NCBI RefSeq assembly: GCF_021018805.1
Contig: NC_086257.1
Location: forward strand, 16,364,693 to 16,428,692
Source of the DNA: Prinia subflava
Lineage: Eukaryota > Chordata > Aves > Passeriformes > Cisticolidae
DNA: 64,000 bases
Reading direction: 5' to 3'
In this document: one piece after another, positions 31,300 through 43,886 of the stretch
How positions within the stretch are numbered: position 1 is the first letter of the stretch
Layout of the letters: every line of letters starts with the position of its first letter
Position numbers and translations under genes: made by a program
Notes under the pieces: model-generated
What the model was told of the DNA's origin: nothing
The model's input: only the letters and a program-made list of their open reading frames with translations
The model's database searches: none

Positions 31300-34200
31300 T
31301 ATTTTTGTGTTTGTGTTTGAGTAAGAGGGTGAGCTCATCCCTGCTTGGGAGCCACATGCACCCATCACTCAGCAAGGGCAGTGAGCTGCATGGCATGGTG
31401 AACCTGGGGCTGCCCTGTGTCCTTACCTCCAGGGGCAGAACAGAGCCAAATAACATCAGGGAGAGCAGAGCCACACAAACACACGTGTCCCCAGTATAAC
31501 ATGTCCCAGCCTCTGCCAGGGAGCAAGAGCCAAAACTGCCCTAGGAAATAGGCATCAGTGCCAGTGGGAAGTGCTGGCTGGCTTAAGCTCAGTGGGAAAT
31601 GTTCTATCCCTCCCCCAGTGAGCTTTTGTCCTGTGTTCTCCCAGCCCATTGAGCCCCATCCATGCAGTTTGCAAAGCCCCTGTCCCAGCTTGCTTCCCTG
31701 AGGGAACAGCCACCCCAAGGGCTCTCATGGTTGTGTGGCCCAGCCATGGGCTGAGCTTTTTGGAAAGGGTTACTTTGCACTTGGCTGTTCCTGCAGAGCT
31801 GAAGCAGCCTGGGCAAGGGGTACAGACCACCTGTGAGCCTGGGAGAGGTCAGAGCCAGGCCATCAGGGAGACTGAGCCCATCCAGAGTTCATGTCTGACC
31901 CCCTGCAGCAAGCTTCATCAAAAGGAGGTTAAAAATAAGAGCTGAAGGTACTTTTCCAGCCCAGACCACTCTCAGGCTGTTTTTGCCTCATCCCAGAAGC
32001 ACAATGGGCTGTTTCACTTACCAGCTCTCACCACAGAAATTCCCACTTGCAGGATGTGAGATGAAACCACTGCTTCGAAACTTCCTACGACCATAGTTAA
32101 AAATAAGACTCAGAGCAATAATTTCCCAACTGTTGGTGCCTCAGACCTGAAAAACCTAGTCCTGAATGACCCAGTGGTGTCTCATTTAGTTGGGCAAGCT
32201 GTGATCATGATGTCTGCATCCTGGGAGGGAGGCAAGAACATGGTTTCTTGGGGAAAAGTCCTCTCCTTCCCATCCTGCACAAGGCTTCAGCTCATCTCCC
32301 TGTGTACGAAACGGCAGAGGAAGCTTAGAGCAGACTGAAAATTGCACTGAAAATTACACTGCATCTCTCCTGCTCGGTTTTAATTGTAGAGCAAAGAAAG
32401 AAGCCCATCGATTCATCCCGCTGGGTAATTAAATGCTTAATGCTATTGACTATAAAGACATTATGGTCCAGCAGCCCAACACTAATGCATTAATAATCGC
32501 TTATATCATGGCAAGGAAGGGGCACAAGCTGCTCCTGAGGAACATAATAGTTACGTGGGATGGGAGCACACAGTGAAAAACCTCAGGGGCTGAATTAATG
32601 CCCTGACAACCTGCAGGAGTGAGAGCTTTGCCCAGGGAGCAGGGGAACGGGGAAGGGCTACAAGGACCATGAAGGAGGGGCAGCCCCTACCCCAGGGAAG
32701 GCCCCCTGGCCATGGCAGTGGGAGGAGAGTCTGGGCTCTGAGCATCAGTGGTGCCCCCAGCACAGCTCTAGGATGCTGTCAGCCATGGGATCAGGAAGAT
32801 GAATCTGAGCAGTGCAACCCTTTTATAACAAGCCATGGCAAAGGCATGAGAATGTCTGCCCACCTCCTGCCGGGCTCTACATTCCCAATAATTAGCCGTC
32901 TGCTTTAGCATATTTATCATGCACATGATGTGGAGCACAGGGCAGAGCCTACACATTGCCTGGGATGAAGCACATAAAAGTGAGCTGAGTTTGCTTGCTG
33001 GGAGAAGCAGAGTCAACCCTCAGAACATGGTGTGCTGGTGGCTACTGCACACTTCCCAAGGGGGCCTCACCCAGTGGAGGATGGAGGAGGCTGCAGGGAG
33101 CTCAGAGCCCAGCACGTGGCAGGAATCCCATGTCCCGTGGACAGGGGGGATGCTCAAGGGCCATTTCTAGAAGATGGAGGAAGGAAGGACCTGCAGCATC
33201 ATGGGGAGAGCAACCCTTTTCAAGACCATCCTGTGCTGAGTTCTTTCCCCAGGATCGAGGTGTTGTCCCTCCAGCCATGGCATGCTGGGTTACCCCATCT
33301 GCAACCCCTTCAGGGACAGAGCAGACACAGCCTAAAAAGCCATCAGAGGCAAAATTTCCACCTAAGCTTTCAAAGCCATGTCAACAACCCCCTGCCCAAG
33401 GATAAGGGGAGCCCACACAGCCCTTCCTGACCTCCAGCATGAAAACCAAAAGCACTTGCAATTTTCTCTGAGCAAATCCAAGTACAGATCATGCTGTCAA
33501 ACCGTTATTTGATTTGTTTTTCTGGTGGCTCTGCACTGTTTGCCTTCATTACTTTCTCTGCCTTGTGCCATAGTCCAATAATGCAGCATCTGCCCAATAA
33601 AAGGCCCATGAATATAATTTACAAGTAGTTGGCACCTTATGCCTTGTCTGGTGAGTTCCCTGGGTACACTGTCAATTGGAAAAAGTGTGGATTTTACAGT
33701 CGTTCTCAGTGGGGTAAATAACCTCTGAGCACTGTTTGTAGCTTGATTTATCTTCGTGAGGTTGCAATTCTCCCAAACATTTGATTCATGGCTTGAAATT
33801 GAACCTCTTTAAGTATATTTCTTTACAGAGTCTTAAAAAAAAAAAACAAGTCTGGAAAGAAGGAGATGGGAAGGTGCTTTCTTACAGCCCCAGGGATGAG
33901 GAAGAAGGTGCTTCTGGTGCTTTGGATATACCTGAAGGGGAACACTGAGCCAGGGGAGAAGGAGCACTGGTGCTCTCAGTGTCCCACCTCCCCAGGAAAG
34001 GCAGCCCTGACTGGGTGAGCTGCTGCATTTACTCTAAAAAAGCCTTTCTGAGGCTGAGAATACACACCTACGTTGGTACCTATGTATGTACAACAGCCTC
34101 AATAAGGGTTTGCTGGGTTATTAGGAAAGAAACACTTCCTGAGGATGCTGTGAGGGTAAGGGAACACATTTCTCTGTCTCCACACTCCTTTGCTCTGAGG

Positions 34201-36720
34201 CTTCAGGATGTGCAGAGGCTGGGGGCTGTGCTTGCTCTGCACCCTTTTCCAGGAGCAGAATGAATCATCACCACTGTGGGTGCCAAATCCTGCACCCTCC
34301 GGGCTGGGAGCCTCAGAGCCTCGTGCCTAAACTTGCTGAAAGTGGTGCAGGTGGCATCACCCCGTGCCTTTGGGCTGAGGAGTGCCCAAACTGGTCCTGC
34401 TGCCTTGCTGGGGCTCATCCTGTGCCTGCATCCTCACCCTGGCTCCAGGTATCACTGCAGGGAAACAGCTCCACACAAAGTGCAGGGCCAGCATCGACCA
34501 CGTGAAGGTGATAAAAGATCCCCAGTGGACAAGCCACAGCCTGGGAGGGAGTAAACCTGTTTGCAAAAGGAGATCTCGCTGGGAGAAAGGTCTAGAAGGA
34601 AAAGGGGAAATTTAAGGGAAAGTCTAGACATTTCCAGCCACATTGGTGCCAGATTTCTCTAGTTTATTGGGTTGTCTTTGGCCCCATCACACTGTGGGTG
34701 AAGGCTGCCTGTGCAGAGAGGAGAAAGGCAATTTCTGTCCAGGGCTGCCCTAGGCCCTCAGGAACACCTGCAGCAGTGCAGGGCTTTACACAGAGCTTGG
34801 TCTCACAACCATCTCCTGCCAAAGCCTTGGCCAAAAAACCAGGCTGGGGCAATAGAAAAGGTCCTGCAGACTGGCCAAGTGTAGGGAACCAAGAGCTGTT
34901 CCCACTTCTAACACAGAAAGGGGAGTGCATCCCCAGGTCCCTGCCCTGACACCAGCTCTGCTGGAAAAACAGATACAGGCAGACCTAGGTGAGTCTAAAA
35001 GAGCACCAAGCTGTCCTTGCACTGTCCTGACTGCAGGGTTAGTGCAGGGCTGCACAGCCTGAGCCTCACCCTCTTGGTATTGAAAGGTGCATTTAGCACA
35101 GAAATTACTGGAGGGTGCAGAAATGCACCAAGCAGGAATAGTCACACTTAGCTTACTCTTATTTAGTCACCTCTCTTTTGCCCAGTGCCTCAGACCAAAG
35201 AGGCACATATCTGGACCCATTTTTCTACCTCTGCTGCCCTTGTTCTCATCTGCAGAAATGAGATCCTGCTCCTCCCACCACTGAGTCTGGAGTGAAGGCA
35301 GTGAACACAGAGGTTCAGAGGTACAGCAGCAACCTGGGGCTAACAGCCAAATGCCTGGTTGTTTTCTGGAAAAAAGAGTTAAATCCTTCTCCTGTGGGAT
35401 AAGTCTGGTTTTGTGGGGTACAGAGCAGCCTCTTGGAGGAGGGAAAATTAGAGCAGAAGGTCCTCAAGATGCCAACAAGTGCCCTCTGGCCACATCACAC
35501 TCATGAGTGTCCCAACTGCCAAAAGCAGGCACTGGGGTGACTGAATTTGCACCCTCTGGTGCTGCAGCACAGGAGGGGACCTGCCCTCACCACCCAGGAG
35601 GGGACACAGCTGAAGCAAGTCCCTTGGCACAGCAGGACTGCAGTGGGACCTGCAGTCTGTGCTTGGGGATGCTCTGGCTCCCTCTGGGTATTAAACTAAA
35701 GGATATCAGATTGCTTAACTTGATCTTTCCTGTTTTCTTAAGTGTTCTCCCAATTCCTAGCTCCACACAGTGACCAAAATCATCACTGTGACAGAGAAGC
35801 TGAGTGTTGGGACATCCTGAATGGGGCTGAAGATCCCCAAACCCATTTCTAGTAGGTTTGGAGAGGAAACCATGGGCGATGCAGAGGGTGCCTCACTGCT
35901 GACCCCAGCCTCTCCCTAGACACGCCTGCAGAATAAATGCAAATGGGTGCTTTTCAGTCCAATTAGCAACACTTACTGTGTCTTCTTTCTTTTAGCTTTT
36001 TGCTGCTGTATATCTCATTCAACCATCCTTAACTGAATCAGCAGAAATGCATCTTATCTACCTCCCTCCTTCCATGGGAAGGGCCTGAAGGAGTCCTCAC
36101 CCAGCCCTCATCTTGCAGACGATGCTTGAGCACAGCACTTGCTGCTGTGTTTCAGGTTCCTGCCAGATGGACTCACCGCCTGTCAGTCGGGATTGCCACA
36201 GAAAAATAGGAACAAACCCCAGCTCAAACCATTTGCTTTTCCATCTGTGCAAGGCAGTTGTTTAAATCAGCGCTGCTAGAGAGGGTTGGAGCTGACGCCA
36301 GAAGAAGTTTGGAGAAGTGGAGAGCTGCAGAAGGAGCTGGATCTTCCTTTAGCCAGAGCAGAAATCACTGGAAAACACCAGAGGAGCGAAAAGCTCGCGA
36401 ACCACGATGCAATAAGTCAGCTTGAGCCTGGCACTGCTAACAGGCTCCCAGGATGGCTTGGGGCTGTAGGTGTGGGAGAGCAGAGCAGGCAGCAGCAATA
36501 TCCTCCCTGCTCCTTATTAATACAGCAGTGAGGCTTGATGGGTCTCCTAAATTATAATCTTTCTTGTCATTAACTTGATTTCTTTCTGATGACAGCAGCA
36601 GCAAATTGGTCCCAGCTGTTCTGAGCAAGGGATGACAAATTAAAAGGAATTAAACAAGCTGAGTGCTGGAGGGGTTGGTGTGCAGGGAAGGGGGTGCTTT
36701 GGGCCAGAGATGCCAAGGAA
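31300..36720. other. Gene-free intergenic region with AT-rich blocks
   Basis: No coding exon is supported. Several AT-rich, TAAT-rich stretches stand out against GC-richer surroundings: about 32330-32520, 32870-32960, 33490-33840 and 35930-36070. They resemble conserved non-coding elements, but conservation cannot be judged from one sequence. Confidence 0.55.
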
Positions 36721-36728
36721 GGGGGGGG

Positions 36729-36860
36729 TGGGATGGGATGGGATGGGATGGGATGGGATGGGATGGGATGGGATGGGATGGGATGGGATGGGATGGGATG
36801 GGATGGGATGGGATGGGATGGGATGGGATGGGATGGGATGGGATGGGATGGGATGGGATG
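36729..36860. repeat. (TGGGA)n microsatellite, about 26 units
   Basis: A perfect pentanucleotide array 132 bp long, preceded by a run of eight or more G. Every unit supplies a GGG, so the G-rich strand meets the four-tract G-quadruplex rule many times over. Confidence 0.98.
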
Positions 36861-36869
36861 CTGTCATAG

Positions 36870-39800
36870 GGGTAGTGGGAAATGCCAGGAAGAAAGAAAT
36901 GGGCTCAGGGCTCATGCTTCTCACTGCAAGCAGGACACTGAAAAGCAGGTGCCTGCCACAGTGAGGTCTGTCTGGGGAGAGAACAGTCTTGTGTGTGCTG
37001 AGGCTGCTGCCATGCAAGAGGACGCATGGAAGCCCCTCAGGGATTTCCTCGTCAGAGGAACATTCCCTGCCTGGGAATGAAGGAGGGCAGTGCTGCTGAG
37101 CTTCTTTGCAAGCCAGTACAAGCAAGTGTCAGGCAGCAAGGAGTTTTTATCAGCTGTCCTGGAAGAGGCCAGGCACAGGAACTGAGGAAAAACAGATCTA
37201 TGTCTGTGTCTCCATTTTCTGCCGCCTGTTGGCAGCTCTTGCCCCTGAGGCACTGCCTGCCCTGCCAGGTCATGGAGAGGGTTATGGAGAACCCGTCCAT
37301 CAGTCCCTGCCAAATACCTGCTGGGAACCTGTGTCCTTCCATCCTGGCAGCCCCATTCCTGTGTGAAATACACAGCTTTTGACCTGGCTTGTAGCCCCAG
37401 GGCCATCTGGAACTGTCCTGTGCCTGATGCTAGCTCCGGGGGGAGGGCATGTCTCAGCATCCTTAATGTGAGATGGTCATTAATGCATCACAGTCACTCC
37501 ACCCGCCCAGGAAAGATAACAAGAAAGATGAATTTGGCCTCTGAATCCTCTCAGACAGCTTTCTCCAATGTGCCACATTAAATAGTCCTGAACTGAGAAG
37601 ACAAACTCGCCCTGGCTGCCATGATAAGCACAAAGAGTGATAAACCCACGTAATTAAAGTCTGCCACTGTAATAACTTTGCACCAGAGACAGCTGGAGTC
37701 TAGCCCTGAGCCTGGGTCCATACCTTGGGTTTTACTTGTTTTCATTCAAACTTCTTTGGAGATTTTCAGCCCAAGCACTGCCGGGTGCCAGGAGGGAGGG
37801 GGAAATGCCACCTGGGCATGGTGGAGTGGAGGAGCAAGGGCTGCAGTTCCCTTCCTGGCTGTAACACAGGGAAGTCCTTAGCAGAAGCTAATACCCTTGA
37901 AACCATATTTGAAGAGGACCTGACCTTATAGAAAAGCACATGGTTCAAAGGGAGGCATTCCCCCTTGAGGTACTACACCACTGCCCTCAGGAGCCTGGCC
38001 AGGGGCAATAGGGACTGGTCAGGGACAACAGGGACTAGTCAGGGACCAGTTTCACTGGTCTTAAATACATATAACACTAGATAAAAGTTAGGTTTTTCCA
38101 GTCTGGGCTTCTCAGCCTTCCTCTTCATGCTGGAATTTGCTCCATCTCAATGAGACCCAGAGGGCTGGTGCCCCCTCATCCACCACATCCCACCCAGGGA
38201 CCAGGACAGACCCTGGGATGTGTATGTTGGAGACCCTCAGTACAGCTTGGAGGGCTGTAGGAAAGCCCTTTGCAGACTTTGTTGTCCTCCAGGTCAGTCT
38301 CAGGGCCCTGAGCCCAATCCCCCAGTCCTGCCAGCAATCACAGCCAGTTGTTAGCAGTCCCCACTTGCCTCAGAGCTCAGCCATCCAGCCGACTTTAATC
38401 CACTTACTGCAGTGCTAATTATCTTTCCTCACTTTCATTTCTTAACCAAAGTGTCCCCATGAACAAAATTAAGCATCACACACAGGCTTCTCTGACATAA
38501 ATTCTGCCATCTTTAGCAACCACAGAGTTGCTATGGGAGAAGGTGTGGGCTAACCAGTCCCTCTCTCCTAATCCCTCGTGGTGGGGCTTTAACCCTGCCC
38601 CAGCTGTGAAGGTGCCCCAGTGGCTTTAAGGGGTTGTCCCTGCTAGACTGTGGTGAAGGGCACTGTGCACTGCACCTCTGTCCTTCCCTCACCCTGCCAG
38701 CAGGACTGTGGGATTTCAGACACGGGACAGTACAAAGTCCTTCACTTCCTAGAGATGCCCTTTGTCCCTCTAGCTCTGGTGTTTTCCCTCCCTGTGTGCC
38801 CTAAGGTGGGGAGAGGTGGGGTACAAGGAGCTCATCACTTCCTTGCACATCGCCTCATCCCTCTGGGGCTGCTGGGTTTGCTGTGACACAGAGGAGACTG
38901 TCCCTAGTGCAGGTGACAGTCACAGTGCATCACTGCTGAGTCAGCCTGAGCATCCAGAGCTGCACCTGAGCTGCTCCATCCAAGCCCTTGGCGGGGCTGT
39001 GCTCCCCACGCTGCCCTTTCCCAGCCTCCCTGCAGTGCCTCGAAGATGATTTTTGTGAGAATCCTGGCTTCTGGGGAAGTCACTGAGGAGCCAGGCAGGA
39101 AGATGGGCTGCCTCTGGTATGGGCCTAAAAACTGAGCCCAGAAGTGTCCCTGAGGAGCAGAATAGAATTCTACATATATACACTAGGGGCTGGACTAGAA
39201 AACATTCAAAGGTCCCTTCCAACCTGAACTATTCCATGATTGTGTGATTTCTTCTTTTCTGTTTGCCCCCCTGCCTATCTCGTGCTGCCCATCACCATCT
39301 GTAGGGACTATGTGTTGTCTTTTCATCACCACCACTAGCCTGGAATAAGGAGAATAAATTAAATATGGTTTGAACAGCAGCCTGAGCTCAAACGCAGCAC
39401 CATTTCCTGACATCTGCATTTTCCTGCTTCCTTCCTCCCCTAACAAAGGCTGTGATCTTGGTGGCAAAGGCTGCTGTGCTGCATCCATGGCTGAGCTGCC
39501 CAAAGTTGCCCCCCTGTCCAGCCCTAGACAGGGGCTGCTCATTCCCAGGCCCACAAAGGCTTTGCCAAACTCACACTGTGCAAGTTTTCCCCATCCCATG
39601 GCTGTGTGAAGGAAAGGAAAAAACAACCCTTCCCTTGAAACCATTTTGCCTTGAGAAGGGGCAGCAAAAAATCCGCTGGCACACTCTGGAGCCATTTATC
39701 ATGGCTACAAATATACAAGGCAATTGCTGTAAAACTTGAGTTTGGCTCTGTAAAGGAAAAAAAACCCCACCCCATGCTTGTTGCAAACAATCACAGCACA

Positions 39801-42530
39801 AAAAAAAAAGCCTTACAAGGCTGGGGCAGCCTCATAGATGGATTGCTTTTTAATCCCCAAAGCTATGGTGATAAATCTTTTCACTGGAAACTCTGGAGAT
39901 ACTGTGTCACTCAGGGCATGCAGCAGCGTGGGGGGAAAGCAGTTCCAGGGCTGAGCAGGCACGGGCTGGGGGCAGGAAGGTTCTCCTGCAGCTGGGAGCA
40001 GGTGATTAGGCAGGAGCTGCTGGAAGTCTGGGAGGACAAATGGACAAGTTTTGGGGAACAGCTCTTCAGAAACAAAGCGTTTGGAGAGGAGGTGGTGGCA
40101 TGGAGCCCAACCTGACCGTGTGCTCCATATTGCAGGGACAGAGAGATGGTTCTGCCTGCCCTGAGCAAAGACACAGAGCAACGGCATCCACACACTCCTT
40201 GCATCTCCCGGCTCCTCAATTTACCCCTACTCTGACCCATCTGGGGTTCCTTGGGCTCTGACATATTTACTTGACTGCCAGGCAGTGTTTTGGAATGTTC
40301 CTTCTGCCCAGCTGTCCTGAGGCACCAGACATTCCCCCGGCCACGTACACGGGTGGGAGCAGTGGGAACAACTTGCCCATCCTTGCTGCTGCATTTCCTT
40401 GTCCCACAGGTCCTTTTGTTTCTACACCACCTCCCTGGCAGGAATAATCTCTATAATTTATACTGGGAAGGTGGCAGGGGCCAGGCTGATCCTGAGGGCT
40501 CAGAGCAGTGAGGAGCATCATTCTTGGAGCAAAGAGCTCTGTAATTCCCTTCCTGGGGGCTGCAATGAGCCTGAGGCAGGAAGGAGTCATCAACCACTGC
40601 CTTCCCAGTGGTGGAGAGGTGTAAAATGATCTTCATGAAACCCCTGAGGAGATCAGTTCCTTTTTTATTAGGTTTCATGCAGATTTTACTATTAATTATA
40701 GGATTAAAAGACTTGCCCGGCAGCCTTTGATTACAGCATCTCTTGGGAGCCCGGCTGATATGTGGTACCCAGGAAGTCTCCACATCATCAAAACCCAGCC
40801 AGGGGAGCAAAGTGTGCCCATATATCTCCACTCAGGAATTGCCACCAGCCATGCTGCAGTTACATCTCTGCCAGTTTTGGGATGCTCTCCAGGGTGATCC
40901 TAGCCCAGCTGTGCGTGTGGAACGGGTGGTGGGGCAGCCCCAGCATCACCAAAATATCAGGGCTTGAGCTGCGTATTCCCCTCGTGCATCTCAGAGAGGA
41001 GAATTTAGGATCACCAAGGAGGATGGGGAGTCCCACGTCAGGAGATGTCTGGGCAGCTGGGAAGGCAAGGCTGGATAAAGGCAAAGCCAAAGGCAAAGCC
41101 AGTGCCTCACCTTTCTGGCTGCTCTGGACTCCATCCCAGCTGTGCTGCAACCAAGGATCCTGTAAAAAAAACCCTGGGAAAAACACACTCTGCCACTGAC
41201 CAAGGAGCTTGAGCTGCAGCAGCCACAGCTGTATCCCTGCACAGCCTGGCTGTCCAGGAGCAGCAGGACGAGTTTGCCCGATGTGCAGCATGAGGGACCC
41301 CAAAGCTCCACACAGGCGTCTGTCACTGCATTATAAAATACTATCTATTAAAAAGCCATTCCCTGGGGATCTGTGGCTGAGGAAGCAGCTGGGTGAAGTG
41401 AGATGGGGCAATAATGGCCATCAAGGAGGCATCAGTCACATCCACCCACGCAGCAGCAACAAGGGCCCCACACGGCTGCCAGGGTGCTGTCCCCTGCCAG
41501 GACTGTCACCAACAGGAGGGAGAGGATGAAATAAAAGGATCTCAATGCTCTCAGCCACACTGACATCTTCCAGAGAGAGGCTGCAGGGCCCTGAAAGGCA
41601 AAATCACTGCAGCCTAATGCTCCCCCTCACCCAGCAGCACCCATCAGGACCCCTCAAGGGCCAAGGAAGGGCTTTGCCCATGGCAGATCTGGCTGTGGGA
41701 TAGGGAGCAGGGGAAGCCAGCTGCACTGCCTCTGAACTAGAGATGGAGTAGATGGGGGCTGGAGGGAGTGTGCAAGCCCTAAACCCCACCTCTTCTTGGT
41801 CACTGGCCTGGCTGTGGTCCCGTGGAATGTGCTTAGGAGGGGCTGGAAGCAGAACAGCAGCTACCAGTGCTCTGTCTGCAGCTTGCTCACCCAGTATTTC
41901 TGCTCAAGCAAGCCCCAGGCTAGCCCACACTGACCAGAGGCACAGCCAAGTGATGCTGAGCCAGGGGAGCCTCCAGAGCTGGCCGTGAGGGAGTAGGGGT
42001 TGAGTAAGCAGTGCAAAACAAGAGCTCAAACTGCTTGGGCGGTCCCTCAGCTCCCATTTCAGATCCTCAATATTTCATCCTGCAGGACCTGGTGTACATG
42101 GGGGAGGCAGCATTGATCTCAGACAGGAAATCGATGGGTCCTTCCAGCCTGGGAGAGCATGACCAGCCAGCCCACGCTCCCTGGCATTTTCGTGACATTT
42201 CCAAGCCGTGTGTCTGGGGAAGGACTGATGGCCATGGCTCCAGAGGCAGCTGTCCCTCTGCAAAGGCCCCAGCCTCAGCTCAGCCTGAGAGACCAGGGAG
42301 GGTGCAGGTGTCCCACTTGTGCCCTCCCTGCCATGCCCTCAGTGCCCCTGGACCTGAGACCCACCACAGCAGCAGAGCCCCCAGGGAGATCTGGTGAGAC
42401 ACCCCTGGTGTCCATCACCCTGGCATGTGGCCCATGTGTCACCCTCCCCAGGAGCATGGCCTGGGTTCAGTCCCATGCTGGGAGCAGAGCTGGGTGCTGG
42501 GGGACACAAACAGGGCACAAATCAGGCCAG
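36870..42530. other. Gene-free region between the microsatellite and NMUR1
   Basis: No coding exon is supported. It contains AT-rich blocks at about 37470-37690, 38400-38530 and 40620-40760, and a CR1 tail at 39186. Part of 40.6-43.4 kb could be NMUR1 3'UTR. Confidence 0.55.
39186..39250 (+). mobile_element. CR1 LINE 3'-end fragment
   Basis: GGGGCTGGACTAGAAAACAT, then AGGTCCCTTCCAACCTGAAC and ATTCCATGATTGTGTGATT are a near-textbook avian CR1 3' terminus. About 65 bp is recognisable and no coding part remains. Confidence 0.88.
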
Positions 42531-42537
42531 TGGCTTT

Positions 42538-42543
42538 TTTAAT
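42538..42543 (-). terminator. NMUR1: Possible NMUR1 poly(A) signal (ATTAAA)
   Basis: The minus strand has ATTAAA about 0.95 kb past the NMUR1 stop. The only nearby AATAAA on this strand is at 40664-40669, 2.8 kb past the stop. Either could be used. Confidence 0.3.
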
Positions 42544-43485
42544 TCTCAGTGAGGCTAAGCCCATACAGGGCAGGGATGGAGGAGGGCTCCCCGCATTCCC
42601 TGCAGTTCAGGTGGCCATGGTGGGCAGAGGAGGAGGAGATTGGCACCCACCACAGGCTGGTCAGAGGGGGGAGAGGGGAGCATATTCATGTGAAACAGAC
42701 AGTCATGGAGCTCTGCCTTGGCACTACAGACAGCCTGGAGATCCCTTTGTCTCATATTTTTCCCCCATGGACTCCAGCTCTGGAGGGAACAGCCGTGCTC
42801 CTTCCCTTGCCCTCAAAGGGCTGGGAATGCAGGGCACGAGGAAGGCTGGGAGCAAGTAGCTGTACCAGCACCCTGCAGCCAGGCACCAGCTGGCACCACT
42901 GAAGAGATGTGCCAGAAAATCAGGGTCACATTGGTACCAGACAGCCCTGAAGAGGTCCCAAGGGAGAAGGCACCCACAGACCATTTCTCCCCATGTGATT
43001 TTTCTGTAGTCCCATGCAAAACTCTTACACCCCCTTGGATCTCTTCCCAGGTGCAAGCACCTCTGGGGGCACCCATCCATCCCTGTGTCCCAAAACAGCG
43101 TGGGATGCCCAAGTCCCCCGCTCCAGTACCTGCGGGTTCACCCCACCGGGCCAGAAGGGATGGAACATTTTTAGGGACTGCTGACATATCCCTGATGTAG
43201 AAATCAACTGTCCCCACACAAGGGATGCCCTGGCCTTGGCCAGGCCTGGTGCTGAGGACAGTGGGATGCATTGCAATGCACCCAGGGCACAGCAAGGCCA
43301 CTGCCACATGTCCCTGGAGCAGTGCTGCTGATACAACCAGCCTTTCCACCCAGTGGGACAGCACAGAGGGGCTGGGATCCCTCCATCACTCCTGCCCCGC
43401 TCCCCACCGCAGGACAAGTGCCACAGTCAGCTGGATGCTGGCGGTGAGGAAAGCTGGTCCCAGAGTCCTTCCCTCTCCTCCCACT

Positions 43486-43886
43486 CTAGCACAGGGACAT
43501 TGCGTGGGTGGCAGCCTGGCCCCTGTCCATGTCCTCCAGCTCGTACTCCTCGGCGTCGGCGAGGGGCAGCGCGGAGGCGGGCGCGGGCTCACACTCGGTG
43601 CTGCGGGTGGTGGCGCGGGTGACGCTGGGCGAGCGCTTCTGTGCCCAGCGCGGGCGGCGCCCGGGGCGGCACATCACCTCCCTGAACATCTCCCGGAAGC
43701 GGCTGGACATCAGGTTGTACAGGATGGGGTTGGCTGCCGAGCTCAGGTAGAAGAAGACGCCTGAGATGATGTGGACGTACTGGAACATGTGGAGCATGTT
43801 GCTGGTCCAGGTGGAGACAAAACTCCAGACGAGGCGGTCGGTGTGGAAGGGAGCCCAGCAGATCCCAAACACCACCACCAGCACGA
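43486..43886 (-). CDS. NMUR1: NMUR1 coding exon 2 (TM6 to the C-terminus)
   Basis: It follows acceptor CCCCACAG, completes Phe299 and encodes [16 protein letters not shown]7 and the tail, with stop TAG at 43486-43488. Confidence 0.95.

Noticed and set aside
36640..37125. Open frames encoding (WDGMG)n or (SHPIP)n
   Set aside because: Direct translation of the TGGGA microsatellite.
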